Shown piece after piece: positions 48,201-58,924 of a stretch of 64,000 bases of DNA. A model generated the notes under the pieces. That model made no database searches and was not told where the DNA came from. It was given only the letters and a program-made list of their open reading frames with translations. How positions within the stretch are numbered: position 1 is the stretch's first letter; every line of letters begins with the position of its first letter. The position numbers were made by a program, and so were the translations under genes. Source of the DNA: Earliella scabrosa (taxonomy: Eukaryota; Basidiomycota; Agaricomycetes; Polyporales; Polyporaceae); contig JABYQQ010000005.1 of assembly GCA_022605405.1 (NCBI GenBank), positions 2,108,001 to 2,172,000 on the forward strand, given 5' to 3'.

Positions 48201-50844
48201 TCGGAAGCTCATCTTATCACGTTAGACCCGTCTCCCTCCGGCTCCAAGAAGCAACAGGCCGTCACGACACGCGAGGTTGTGGTCACCCTGCGCTCCACTG
48301 CGTACCCCGTCTTCGACATCTGTAGGTTGCCTGACAAGGATATTGCGTTACGATGCTGATGTGCTGGTCCAGACCCTGCCGCTTACCCTTGGAGCGTGTA
48401 CGAGATCTATCCTGCCGTGCCTTCCAAGGAGAACCTGGTTGAAAGCCGCGGTGTTGTTGTGAAGCTGCAGGCACAGTACCCTGTGTTCGACATCTGTAAG
48501 TGGCATTGCCTTCGTGCACTTCATCGCACCTTTTATTAAGTATCCCTTCAGACCCAGCCGTCTACCCGTACAGCCTCAAGACGATTTACCCTGTCGTTCC
48601 CCGTAGGGTTGTTAGTTCGGACAGCCGTGGTGTCGTAGTCAAGTTGCAGTCTCAATATCCGGTCTTCGATCTCTGTAAGTCACATTCTGTTCCCTTTCCT
48701 TTCCCGCGCTTCATCTGTTTTTGTCCTTAGACCCCGCGGTTTATCCCTTCAACTTGGAGACTATCTACCCTGCCGTTCCTCGCCGGAGTGACAGCCTAGG
48801 GAGCCGTGGTGTTGCGGTCAAGTTGCAGCCTCACTACCCAGCCTTCGACATCTGTAAGTGAGACGTGGATGCAAACCTTTTCTTCTCTCTTTTCATTCTT
48901 TTCTTTCTGGTCCGTTAGACCCGGCGGTCTATCCGTACAGCTTGCAGACGATCTACCCATCTGTCGCTCTTTCTTCTCCTTCACCCACTAAGAAGGTCGA
49001 TCCGGGTGCTTACCCGTACAATCTGCAAGCGATATATCCGCCAGTCACTCTTTCCATCTCCATCTCAGTGAAAACAGCAGTAGTTGAGAAGCCAAGTCCC
49101 ATACTCGCGAGCAAGGTCGCAAGCGGCCATGTTCGCAAACCTTCGTGGAAGCGTGGTCTGCCCCCAGTACCACCGATGCCTAAGAACGTGCACACCATGA
49201 CGCCTTTCTCTGCTGTTTCTGGAAAACCCCTCCCGCCTGCGCGCATGATCCGCATCCCGGTGCAGCTAACAGCCAAGTATCCCAATATCTCCCCTTGTAT
49301 GTTTGCGAGTGGTGGTCGGAGACGAATGCTGACATCCTTGCCCCCTTCTCCTAGATCCGGCTGTGTACCCGAACTTCGATCTCTACCCGGCGGTCGCTGC
49401 TGCGGAGGATTTGTCGAACATCACCGTGGAGCTGCGCGGCAAGGAACCTTCTGTCTCGCAGTACCCTCACTTGGTAATCTGTGAGTAGAGATATCTGGAG
49501 AGTACCAGCACCAGCTAACATCTTGTCGCAGACCCGTCGGTTTATCCCTTCATTGAGATATACCCGGGATCATGGGGCAATGCTTCTTCACGGGTCGAGC
49601 GCAGGAGACGGCCGAAGTACACTCATATGGAGCTTCGTGCACAAGTGCTGGCCTCGTTCAAGGCCGGTGCTCCTGTCGCACCTGTTCGTGAGCGCAGGCG
49701 ACCAAGGTTCACCCATATGGAGCTGCGAGCGCAGGTGTATGCGCAAGCACGGGCAGCTGCTCCTCGATCTCCCATTCACCACGTTCCTTCAGCAGCACCG
49801 GCACCCCCGCCAGCGTTTGCGCCGCCACCTGTCCCTAGGGCTATTCCGTCACGACCGCCTATGCCGCCTGCTGCCCGTCCTATCTCTCGTCCGCCACCGA
49901 TGGATCTCAGCGACAGCGAGGTCGATGAGTTCCCCGACCCCCCGATGCAAGTACCCAAGATCGTGGCGGTCAAGCCGAGCCCAGCGGCGTCGGATGCGGA
50001 CCCCTCGTCCCCGGTGTTGTTCGAGATGGTGACCGCTCCCTCACCCGTTCCGCCACCCTCAGCTCCTGGTCTGGTGCGTTCTCGCTCACGCTCAGGCACT
50101 GTGAGCGCACGCGGAGCCGTCCCACCACCTGTGTCCGCCCCAGTCCGCCCCGTGGGTGCACGTCCCTTGTCTACCTTCCAGCCGCCATCTTCGGAACTCT
50201 CGGCAGTTCCTACCGCGCAACGCTCCATGAACCGCCTCTCAGGACTTCCCGCACACCCCGCCGTCAACCGACGTGTCTCGTCATCGGCCGTTCCTGCTCC
50301 CCGGCCTGCGTCAACGTTCGGACCCCTTCCTGCGGTGCCGAATGCGAGTCCGGCCCCATCGCCTGCCCGTCGTCAAATGAGCATGGCACCCCTTGCTGAA
50401 GAGACCGCGACGCCCCTCAACGGACGCTCTCCTCAGCTGCCTTCCCCGCCTGAAGAGTGGCAGAGGGGTTGGAGGACACCTACGGACGGCACATCGCCAG
50501 TGGCGTCGCTATCTCCCATGAGGTCTGACCTGAGCCGTTCAAAGACGATGCCGACTCGTGCAGCTCCCCGCGGTCCTAGGAGCAGCACGTTGATCTCGGA
50601 GAGGGCGAAGGCGTTTGACAACCCTAACAGTAAGTCGAGTCGCGAATTTCCACGGGTGTCCGAGACTGACTCGGTATGCCCCCCAGTTGTTCCGAACGAT
50701 GACGGTCCGCTGAAGTTGAGCATGCTTGCGGAGTTCCCTGCTCCTCCCCGGCCGCCTCTCCCTGGCTCCGCGAGCCCGGGCCAGAGTCCGTCCCTCATGC
50801 GGCCGGTGTCGAAGCTTGATAGGTCAAAATATCCGTTTGCATGA
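45206..50844 (+). CDS. Unrecognised 1,637-residue protein with tandem symmetrical exons encoding a Tyr-Pro repeat
   Basis: I do not recognise the family. Fourteen exons join in frame: 45206-45649, 45715-47452, ten repeat exons from 47508 to 49480, 49532-50629 and 50687-50844. Residues ~90-260 look folded (QLGAIAREFSFPSISGLCVY, ISGQIEFDIDLTKARWYDSW). Then come disordered Ser/Pro stretches and three repeat types: a PTTATSWGAPLSYPPSP unit, a VFPYYDAAHASTSQHV unit, and the exon-encoded unit PAVYPYSLxxIYPxV...YPVFDIY. A further pair, RPKYTHMELRAQV and RPRFTHMELRAQV, sits at 49607-49740. The last ~350 residues are Pro/Ser-rich with PPxP motifs. No signal peptide or membrane segment is evident, so a cytoplasmic scaffold is my inference. 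The start follows a CT-rich leader and is the first ATG of an open 444-nt exon. Confidence 0.85.
46675..46900 (+). repeat. Internal repeat, PTTATSWGAPLSYPPSP units
   Basis: Two near-identical units (PTPTTATSWGAPLSYPPSP and VTPTTATSWGAPLSYPPSP) follow a degenerate third one (PLSPVSYLPSPDIAWRMLED). Each is followed by a xDIAxRxLxxxP segment. The DNA copies differ at third positions, so the duplication is not very recent. Confidence 0.8.
46980..47225 (+). repeat. Internal repeat, VFPYYDAAHAST units in a doubled block
   Basis: A block of about 40 residues occurs twice: VFPYYDAAHASTSQHV, then VFPYYDAAHASTWQHVWPYT plus a Gln-rich spacer, and again with one His-to-Arg change (YYDAARASTWQHV). Order within and between blocks is kept, so a pair was duplicated as a unit. 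Confidence 0.88.
47320..49600 (+). repeat. Tandem exon array encoding the Tyr-Pro repeat
   Basis: One unit lies at the end of the large exon (47320-47452). Ten exons follow: 47508-47621, 47674-47820, 47876-47995, 48045-48170, 48226-48321, 48373-48495, 48552-48674, 48731-48853, 48919-49296 and 49355-49480. Lengths are 114, 147, 120, 126, 96, 123, 123, 123, 378 and 126 nt. All are multiples of three and all boundaries are phase 1. Each exon ends in T before a GT donor and the next starts AC or AT after AG, so every join makes a Tyr followed by Pro. Introns are 49-65 nt. The last unit begins the exon at 49532. Confidence 0.9.
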
Positions 50845-51154
50845 GCGTTTAGTTAGTTAGTAGCATCTGGGCATCTTCACTTCCGATCTTTGCTTGGTTT
50901 ACGATTCCGACCGATGTACTTATGTCTATTATATTATTATGATCGTTGGCGTATGCATCTGCATGTTGTGGTCTGGAAGACTCAAACTGGATGTCCACAG
51001 TCCTGTCCTCGTAGCATCAGGTAAATGTTATCGGGCGCTTTGGGACGTCGGCGGTGGCGTGAGCATCCGGCGGGACACGGACACGTGGACCTTGAAGCGC
51101 GTCGCGACGCGTCGAGACGCGGCTCTCTTCAAGCCTTCCACAACCCTATTGATC
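50845..51154. other. Intergenic, repeat gene 3' side and RDH54 upstream
   Basis: The 310 bp include an AT-rich stretch (about 50915-50950) fitting a 3' UTR or polyadenylation zone. No other feature is seen. Confidence 0.4.
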
Positions 51155-54100
51155 ATGCCTGGCTTCCAAGCTCCTATAGCATCTGGATCAAAGCGCAAAC
51201 ATGATCAGCACGACCCCAACTTCGCGAATCGCAAGAGACAGGCGGTCGAAGATGAGTCTTCTGGAGTTTCGGCAATGGAAGGAGACCACTACTGGATGGT
51301 GCAATGGTACGTGTTATCTGTCGTCTCGTCTGGGGAGGAACCTTGGTACGATGCGTGTGTGGCAGGCGCAATCCACAGTACAAGAAGCACAAGACCTGGG
51401 ATGGAGATGCCGTGCTGGTGGTGAGCGGAAGCAAGTGCACCCTGTACGACTCGGACAACCGGCAGTGAGTGATTATATGCAATCCCTCTTCCTTCCTCGG
51501 CCTACATCGGGGCTCTTAGACTTGCGAGTGGCAAACCATACGGCGTCGAGAATCCCCAGAAGCTTGCTGAAGGCGTCGAGTTCGCCTTGGGCAGCCGCGA
51601 GATCGAGATAGATCACCAACTGTCGCGCGAGGACTTCTTGTCCGGACGGTGCTTTGGTCGTGGAGGTTTGAAGGACACGTCTGCTTCGGTTATTCGCACG
51701 AGTGCGGCAAAGCAATTCGTTCCGCTCAGGCCGAAAACTCTCAACGGTGGCAAGAACCCCGCATATATGGCGACATCTGTGGTGGAGAAGGAGAGGCGTG
51801 GTGTGGATTTAGAACCCGTCAACTTGGTAGCTGCGCACAAACCAGCGCAGAAGTCGGCCTTTCAGGAATCCTTCTGGACTGCGAATTGGTAGGCTGCATC
51901 GACGTTCTGACTCCGTTCGACTGAATCATGGGACATACAGGCGGAAACCTCAGCAGAAGAAGCATAAGACATGGGACGGCGATGGATATGTGATACACGA
52001 AGGGGAGAAGCTCACATTGCTCTCAGACAACGGCTTGGTGTAAGTGATGTTGTCGTCGCCCACGATATGCGCGTACTCAGCTTCACCAAGGATGGGGACC
52101 AAGAAATGGGACGGCTTGCCGCTCTACGCTAGCTACCGGACGTTTATCGGCAGCCGAGAGGTGGAGCTGGACAACGAGATTTCCCGCTCAGAACTCCCAT
52201 CCATTGTCGGCTCTTCTGCAGAACCTCCGTTAGACCCCGAGTATAGTGATCCACCAACCTCGCAAGCCCGGAGTTCTTTCCTGGTCGATGCTACTCGCGA
52301 GCGAAGGTCTTCCCGCGAAGGTTCTAGTAGTTCCAGCCCTGCAGTCAACTCCCCAGCTTCTGCGAAGAAGTTCATCCCACCGGCGTCCTTCTACGGGACT
52401 ACGGTGAAGCCAAAGCCCAAGGGACCACTGTAAGCCCCACCTGTGGTGTCTCCCAAATTGCCAGTCTAACATGTCCAACGCAGCCACAATCCAGACGCTC
52501 CGGGCGCTGTGGTCATGAAGGCACCAACGAAGGAACAGCAAGCCAAGTACAACAAGAAGTAAGTTTCACTTCTGCCAATGAAGGGATGTCATGTCATTGA
52601 TCGATGAGATCAGGAACTTGCCCGTCGTACCTGTTGTCATTGATCCAGTGCTTGCCCGACACCTCCGACCGCACCAGAAAGAAGGTCTGGCTTACGCACT
52701 CGTGAATCAGGCAATGCATATTGACCGAGTCCGCAGGTGTCCAATTCTTATATGAATGTGTCATGGGCATGCGCAAACACGAAGGCCAGGGCTGTATCTT
52801 GGCTGATGAGATGTAGGCTCTATCATTTTGATGTTCAGCCCCTTGGATCGTCACTCATCGCTCGCTCAGGGGAATGGGCAAAACCTTACAGGTGAAGGAT
52901 ACTTGCTACATGTTACGCACGGCGCTTACATTTTGGCATCCTGCAATTATCAGACCATCACGCTGGTATGGACCTTATTGAGTTCGTGCTGAGAGGCTAT
53001 CATAAGCATCGGTGTTTTAGTACTGACGCTGTGCTACAGAGCAGAATCCATATGCAGGTGCAGGCCCCGTGGTCGGCAAAGTGCTTGTAGTTTGTCCCGT
53101 GACTCTCATCAATGTAAGTCCAGTTGTGCCCCTTTGAGGTCAAAGTCGTGTTCATGTACGAGCCTTCATAGAACTGGAAGAACGAATTCCACAAGTGGTC
53201 AGCAATCTCTATGTGCAGATTTGTACCCTACCTACTAACCGGAGGCATTTGTAGGCTTGGAAAGGACCGAATTGGTGTATTTGTCGGTGACAAGGACAAG
53301 AAGACCATCAAGCAATTTTTGAACTCGTACGTCTCATGCAGTCAGCCTCAAGTTCGTTCTAACCTGCTTGCAGCAAGATACACCAAGTCCTGGTCATCGG
53401 ATACGAACGACTACGCACCGTAATGTATGCACCAACGTGAAGTGTTTCGAACCGTCCAACTGATGTATCCGTTCACAGCGCCGACTTAGCATATTGCCAG
53501 TGAGACCCTGTCCAATGTTTTGTCTGGCTTTTGTTCGCGACTGAACCTAATGCGATCAGGCCCCCCATTGGCTTGATAATCTGCGATGAAGGTGAATCCT
53601 GCGTTCATCATGCTGAGACATACGCTCACTTTGTTGTATAGGTCATCGACTCAAATCTGCCAACAACAAGACATCCACGATGTTTGAGGCCCTCAGGACA
53701 CCGCGTCGCATCATTCTGTCGGGAACACCGATACAGAATGAGCTGAGTGAATTCCATGCAATGGTGAGCTCCTTCGCTTGTTTGCAACATTCGCCTCTCA
53801 CCACTTTTCAGGCCGACTTCTGCAACCCTGGACTGCTAGGTAGATCCATAGAATGTTTCGGACGACTCGGATCATCTGCTGATACACCTGCGATGCCACA
53901 GATGACTACAGCACGTTCAAGCGAGTCTATGAGACGCCGATTCTGAAGAGCCGCGCTCCGGGTTGTAGTTCGAAAGAGGCCGAGCTGGGTGAAGCCCGTT
54001 CCGCCCAGGTCAGAAAGCGACCTATGCGTCACTGAATACCGTTGCTGACGCCCTCCATAGCTCACCACCATCGCCAAGAGCTTCGTGCTACGGCGCGAAG

Positions 54101-56153
54101 CGACGATGCTGAAGAAATATCTCCCTCCGAAACGTAAGCAACGATAGCTATGCGCACATGGATAGCGTCTGACTGGCAACTCTGCACAGATGAATACGTC
54201 GTCTTCATCACGCCAACGAAATTGCAGCTATCCATCTTCGAGAAGATCCTCTCGCACGACAAGCTCGACAACCTCGTCAGGAACTCCACCGCGGAGTCTC
54301 TCGCCCTCATCAACATGCTCACCAAGATTAGTAATAGCCCGATCCTCCTGAAGGCAACGGCGGACCAAGCAAAGTTGAAGGCACAGCAGGGAGGCGATTC
54401 CGTGAAGCGAAATGCTATCGAGGAGGCGCTCACTCTATTGCCCGAGAGAGCTCAGGTGGAGGACGTATCGCTCAGCGGTCAGTCTGATACACGACACCAG
54501 CATGGCCCGTGCTAATATGCTGACCACTGGGCTGAAACAGGCAAGCTTTCGGCTCTGGCACGTTTGCTGAAGGCGCTACAGAAGGTGTGTGTCGGCATGG
54601 GCTCATCTGATTGTTTGGTTTGGTGCTTACGCGTTGTCGACAGCATACCGAGGAGAAATGTATCATAGTATCTCACTACACCTCTACTCTGAATATCATA
54701 GAAGCCTATTGCAAGAAGAAGTCCTATACCTATCATCGACTAGATGGGTATGTCGCCTATCCCGGTCCACGTCATCGCTCTACTGATGGTAGATACTCTT
54801 CATAGCAATACTCCTGCGCCGAAACGTCAAGAGTATGTGAACGACTTCAACAGGTCCTCGCAAGCGAAGCGCTGTGCGTCAGTCTCTTTGACATTCCATG
54901 TGCCGTGCGCTGATCATGGGGCCAATCCGCAAAGTCCTGTTCCTCCTGAGCTCAAAAGCTGGAGGTGTGGGATTGAACCTGATCGGAGCCTCTCGACTAT
55001 GCTTGATTGATTCGGATTGGAACCCAAGGTACTTCCAGGCTCTTGACAAGAGCGATTACCAGCCCCGCTAATTGCTCACCCGCCCGGTAGTCACGACTTA
55101 CAATCAATGGCACGGATACACCGGTTAGTAGCTTGTGGTACTCACCGCGCTCACCCGGCCTAAACCCCCACACAGCGATGGACAGAAGCGGCCCGTATAT
55201 ATCTATCGTTTCCTCACGACCGGCGCGATAGATGGTATGTAGGTCCTGATTGTCAGTGTTCATGCACTGACGGGTTCATGCCAGAGAAAATCTACCAGCG
55301 ACAAGTCACCAAGCTGGGCTTGAGCGATTGTGAGTTGATGCATATCGACATCATGCCTCAGTCCCAGCTAATGTTTCACCATGTAGCGTTGATGGGCACT
55401 GTTCGTCACCATGCATTCTGCGCTGAAAGGTTCCATCTAACAGTATAACAGGGCTCCACTGAGTCAAAATCCGACTCCTTCACCCGCAAAGACGTGAGTC
55501 TTGGACTCTTCATGAGTTCCTGGTATTTTCTGACACGCTGTACAGCTATTGGACATTTTCTCTATCAACCCTCATACTGCCTGCAATACTCACGACCTCC
55601 TTGATTGTCCCTGCGATGCGTCGGGAGCTGCATCGGCATGCAAGGTTCTCAGCCGTGAAGAGTTGGACAAGGCGATGGATGAAGCACTGGAGTCTAGCGA
55701 TGAAGAGGAAGACCCCCTGAAGGGGTTCATGGCGGCGTCGCAAGTCAAGCAGAAGGATATCAACAAGCTTGACCAGGCTGTGAGTCTTCTCCACAGTCGT
55801 ACAATTCACAACATGGCCCAACAGCTTAACCCGTATCGCAGTACTTGAAACAGAAGCGTGCACAGCTTGCAGCTCTCGGAGAATGGACGCATATCAACTG
55901 TCTTCGCCCGGGCGCGGCCGACCGCGTAGAGGATGACATGTTGACGCATCTCATTTATTCGCCTGAGAACGCCGGAACATCCGCTACTCCGCCTCAATCC
56001 TTGACAGCAAAGCTGCTGGATGCGGCCGACAAGATCATGGCGGAAGAAGAGTTCTACTCACGAGACAAGCTTCCAGGTGGATCTGTATCCTTCCTGTTCG
56101 AGCGCAGCACGAAGTTATCTGTGGAAGACAACGAGGTCGAAGCTGACGAGTAG
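51155..56153 (+). CDS. RDH54: RDH54/RAD54B Snf2-family recombination motor
   Basis: DNA translocase acting with Rad51 or Dmc1 in homologous recombination. The start is [20 protein letters not shown]; about twenty short introns are used. The N-terminus carries the RAD54B-type KKHKTWDGD...LGSREIEID domain twice (about 51285-51660 and 51930-52200). The Snf2 core has [36 protein letters not shown] with GKTLQ (Walker A), [11 protein letters not shown], and [20 protein letters not shown] (DEGH box). Then [48 protein letters not shown] with IDSDWNP, and [20 protein letters not shown]. The intron near 55020-55090 separates SDWNP from [11 protein letters not shown]. All helicase motifs look intact. 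The C-terminus has [20 protein letters not shown]. Exon edges in the crowded middle are not all fixed. Confidence 0.92.
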
Positions 56154-56284
56154 AATGGCAATCGCTTATGTAGTGTGGTCTTGATCAGGTTCTGTAGATG
56201 GACATCTTGTAGCGCAATGCTGTATCATAGACATTCTCGGCGTTTCCACGCAACCTGGGACCTGTTGTACATACAACCACTTTT

Positions 56285-57230
56285 TCAAACATGCAACGTC
56301 GCAACATGCTCAGCGTTCGTCGAACTGCCTCCCTTCCGACGCGCTGGGATGCCCTTCACATGAGGCTCATGACGCTCCCGCTGCACGCGAGCATTTACCG
56401 ACTTGCGATCGTCGAGGAAGTGTTGGTGCAACTAACGGTCGGGAGATCAATAACGACGGCGTTGTAGGTTATGGTCACGTTGCTCACCTTCTCCTCGTGC
56501 GCCTTCCGCTCCTCCGCCTCCCGCTCCTGTCTGCGCAGTTCCTCTTCGTACTTCTGCACCTCACGCTCAAGGATCTCCTCGATGACCGACGAGCCTACCC
56601 GCAGCGTGTTGTGCGTCTTTGCGCTGTACACGTAATAGCTCTCGTAGTCCTCAGCCTGCCGGACACGTCGATGAGGTCAAATGAGCCACAGCCCGAGATC
56701 ACGAAGAGCATACTGAACCGTACCTTGGACCGGAAACCGAGCTACTTACTCGTGTTCTGAGTTGACTGCAATCAGAGAGAGCTATGCGATCTCACCTCAT
56801 TGACGAGCTGCAGAACGCCCTTGGGCTCCATGACGGTCCGCTTGATGCGCTCGTTGTTGATTCGGAACCTGCGATACTTGTCCTCCTCGGGGTGCGCAAG
56901 GATGTTCTGGGCAAGTTGCAAGACAGTCTACATCGACACACCGATGAGCCTGAAGTTTCTGCGCGGGGGTTGCGCTGCGTGGTGGTGGCTCACCTTCAAG
57001 GACTCAATCGCCGACTTAGGGCTGTTGCCACCGAGAATGTCGCGGTCGATCCGCTTGCGGAATGCCTGACGTAGATCGTGCTCTTCATCGAAGGGCATAT
57101 ACAAGGTCTGCGACGGCTTCGCCTTCCTCGTGCTTGCGAGACGGCGCGCTGTTGCAGCGGCCACAGCATCCCTGTTGACTGACATGGCTGCAAATTCAGA
57201 GTTCAGTGAAGCGATGGTGTCGGGTTCCAT
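56285..57230 (-). CDS. PUB-domain protein, paralogue A
   Basis: About 230 residues from the ATG at 57230 (MEPDTIASLNSEFAAM). Exon 1 (56994-57230) has RDAVAAATARRLAST, FRKRIDRDILGGNSPKSAIE and SLK. The exon at 56796-56927 encodes the PUB/PUG core: TVLQLAQNILAHPEEDKYRR, FRINNERIKRTVMEP and KGVLQLVNE, followed after an intron by LGFRSK. PUB domains bind the C-terminal tail of the AAA ATPase p97/Cdc48. Then AEDYESYYVYSAKTHNTLRV, a charged coiled-coil-like run (EREVQKYEEELRRQEREAEE) and, in the last exon, HQHFLDDRKSVNARVQRERH. No UBX or transglutaminase domain is seen. The stop is read at 56285-56287. It shares order and exon layout with paralogue B 356 bp upstream. Confidence 0.78.
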
Positions 57231-57586
57231 GCTGATGGTCACGCGCAAAGGTCAAAGGAGATGTAGGTGAGAAGCGGACTGGGTCAATGCGAGCAAAGTG
57301 TCTTTATATAACGAAAGAACCCAAGGCAACAAGGCGTGGCCGAATCAGCGATGCTTCTCGATATGTATTGCGCGTGGAGGGACTGCTGCGGTAGACCTTC
57401 CCAATGCCATCTATAACAACTAGGCGACACAAGTGTATCTCACCCTCGTACCTGCTGCAGGTTTTTTGGTGTACCCGATTTTGATAGAGCTTGAACATGA
57501 TCATTGCGGACAGCGCTCGCATATAGCTACAAATGTATCCAAAGATGTGGTCTTAACGTTCCATCGGTACGACTGGCGGGCAGAGG
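57231..57586. other. Intergenic between the two PUB paralogues
   Basis: The 356 bp should hold the paralogue B 3' UTR and paralogue A promoter. No coding signal is seen. Confidence 0.4.
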
Positions 57587-58633
57587 TTAGTCGTCATCGT
57601 CGTCATTGTCCCGTGCGCCTGCTGCAGCTTCATCGTCAGAGTCATCTTCCTGGACGGTTTGCCCTGAAAGCGTGTGCGAGCCAGGCATTCGCCTCGGTCG
57701 GTGATCTGCGATTTGCCCCTCGGGCTCTGGTGACATGCCGGCTGCACGCTTCGCTACCGCAGCAGCACGAGCGATTCGTTCCCGCTCGTCTATAACGGCC
57801 CTCCCCTTCCTATCATCGTAAAATGCCTGCTTGACCTGGCGCAATCATGTCAGAGGGAGATGAGACTCCCGTGCTGGTGGGACGAACCTTCGCCACTGCC
57901 GCCTCCTTCGCTGCCTTCTCCTCTGCCTTCTTGCGGGCAGCCTGCTCCTCCTTCGTAGTCTCTCGATCGAGTGCTTCCTTGATCATAGCAGCACCGATGC
58001 GGAGGTCATTCATGTACCGTTTATTCCAGATGTAAAAAGGCTGGAAGTTGTCAACCTGAAGCATTGCTGAGCATTAGGTCATACACTCCATACGGATCGC
58101 GGCTGCCTCGCACCTCCGGATGGAAGCCAAGCTTGACGCAAGTACTGTCTGTCAATACAGGACACATGGAGAGGGGCGAACAGGACGAACCGCCACTGCA
58201 TACTCAAGCGTGCCCCTCGGATCGACGAGTGTCCTCTTGATAGTCGCGTTCGTGGGCTTGAACCTCTGGTACTTCACCTCGTTCGGGTGTGCGATGATGT
58301 TCTCCGCAAGCTTCAGCAGAGTCTGCGCAAAACACACAACGCATCGTCACTGCTCCTGTCCGGATGGATACGCAGACGGAGGGGAATATGTACTTGGAGA
58401 GACTCCAGGGCGACATGTCTTGGGTTTGGGCGCAGGATACCGGGATCGATCATCCTCCTGAACTCCTGCCGCTTCTCATGGTTGTTGTCGAAGTTGTGGT
58501 TCGAGGAGGACCCCGCTGCAGCAGCAGCCTTTTCTCGCTCGGCCTGGAGTCTGCGCTCAATCGCTGCCGCCACAGCGTCGTGGTCTGGACCGTGACGGGC
58601 AACTTGCGGATGTTCAACGTGTTCGGTATCCAT
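57587..58633 (-). CDS. PUB-domain protein, paralogue B
   Basis: The start MDTEHVEHPQVARHGPDHDA is followed by VAAAIERRLQAEREKAAAAA and FRRMIDPGILRPNPRHVALE, collinear with paralogue A. The PUB core reads TLLKLAENIIAHPNEVKYQR, FKPTNATIKRTLVDPRGTLE, YAVALGFHPEV. Then comes VDNFQPFYIWNKRYMNDLRI, a charged helix (REXXKEEQAARKKAEEKAA pattern) and VKQAFYDDRKGRAVIDERER, the same FYDDRK block that paralogue A keeps as FLDDRK. The tail is acidic, ending in a run of Asp (DNDDDDD). By family knowledge the product should bind Cdc48/p97. Two introns near 57880 and 58060 are placed by splice signal and frame. The acidic tail is absent from paralogue A. Confidence 0.8.
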
Positions 58634-58924
58634 ATTCCCGTATACACAGCGTGTGGGAAGCAGTGGGGGTAGATGTCTCGGACGAGGATAGGAGGTGAGA
58701 TAGAACGTGGTATTCTATGTACCTCGCAGAGGATGTGTGAGGGGTTCAGCAGCGCATGCAATGTCCAGCTCTCGGAACCGCTTACGACCGGCGTCTACCT
58801 ACGGCTGTCCCCGAATGACTACGTACACCCTGACCGCGTTGTTCATCACTCACAGCAATGTAGGCATATTAGCTACACGTAGAGTAGAGTACACAAGGGG
58901 TAGATAACGGAGATGCGCGACCGC
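58634..58924. other. Intergenic between lipase stop and PUB paralogue B start
   Basis: The 291 bp carry the paralogue B promoter and lipase 3' end. No feature is evident. Confidence 0.35.

Noticed and set aside
52594..53250. Apparent breakdown of the RDH54 frame between 52.6 and 53.5 kb
   Set aside because: Short introns explain it: the Walker A exon pair (GCILADEM / GMGKTLQ) and [11 protein letters not shown] join in frame, so this is not a pseudogene.
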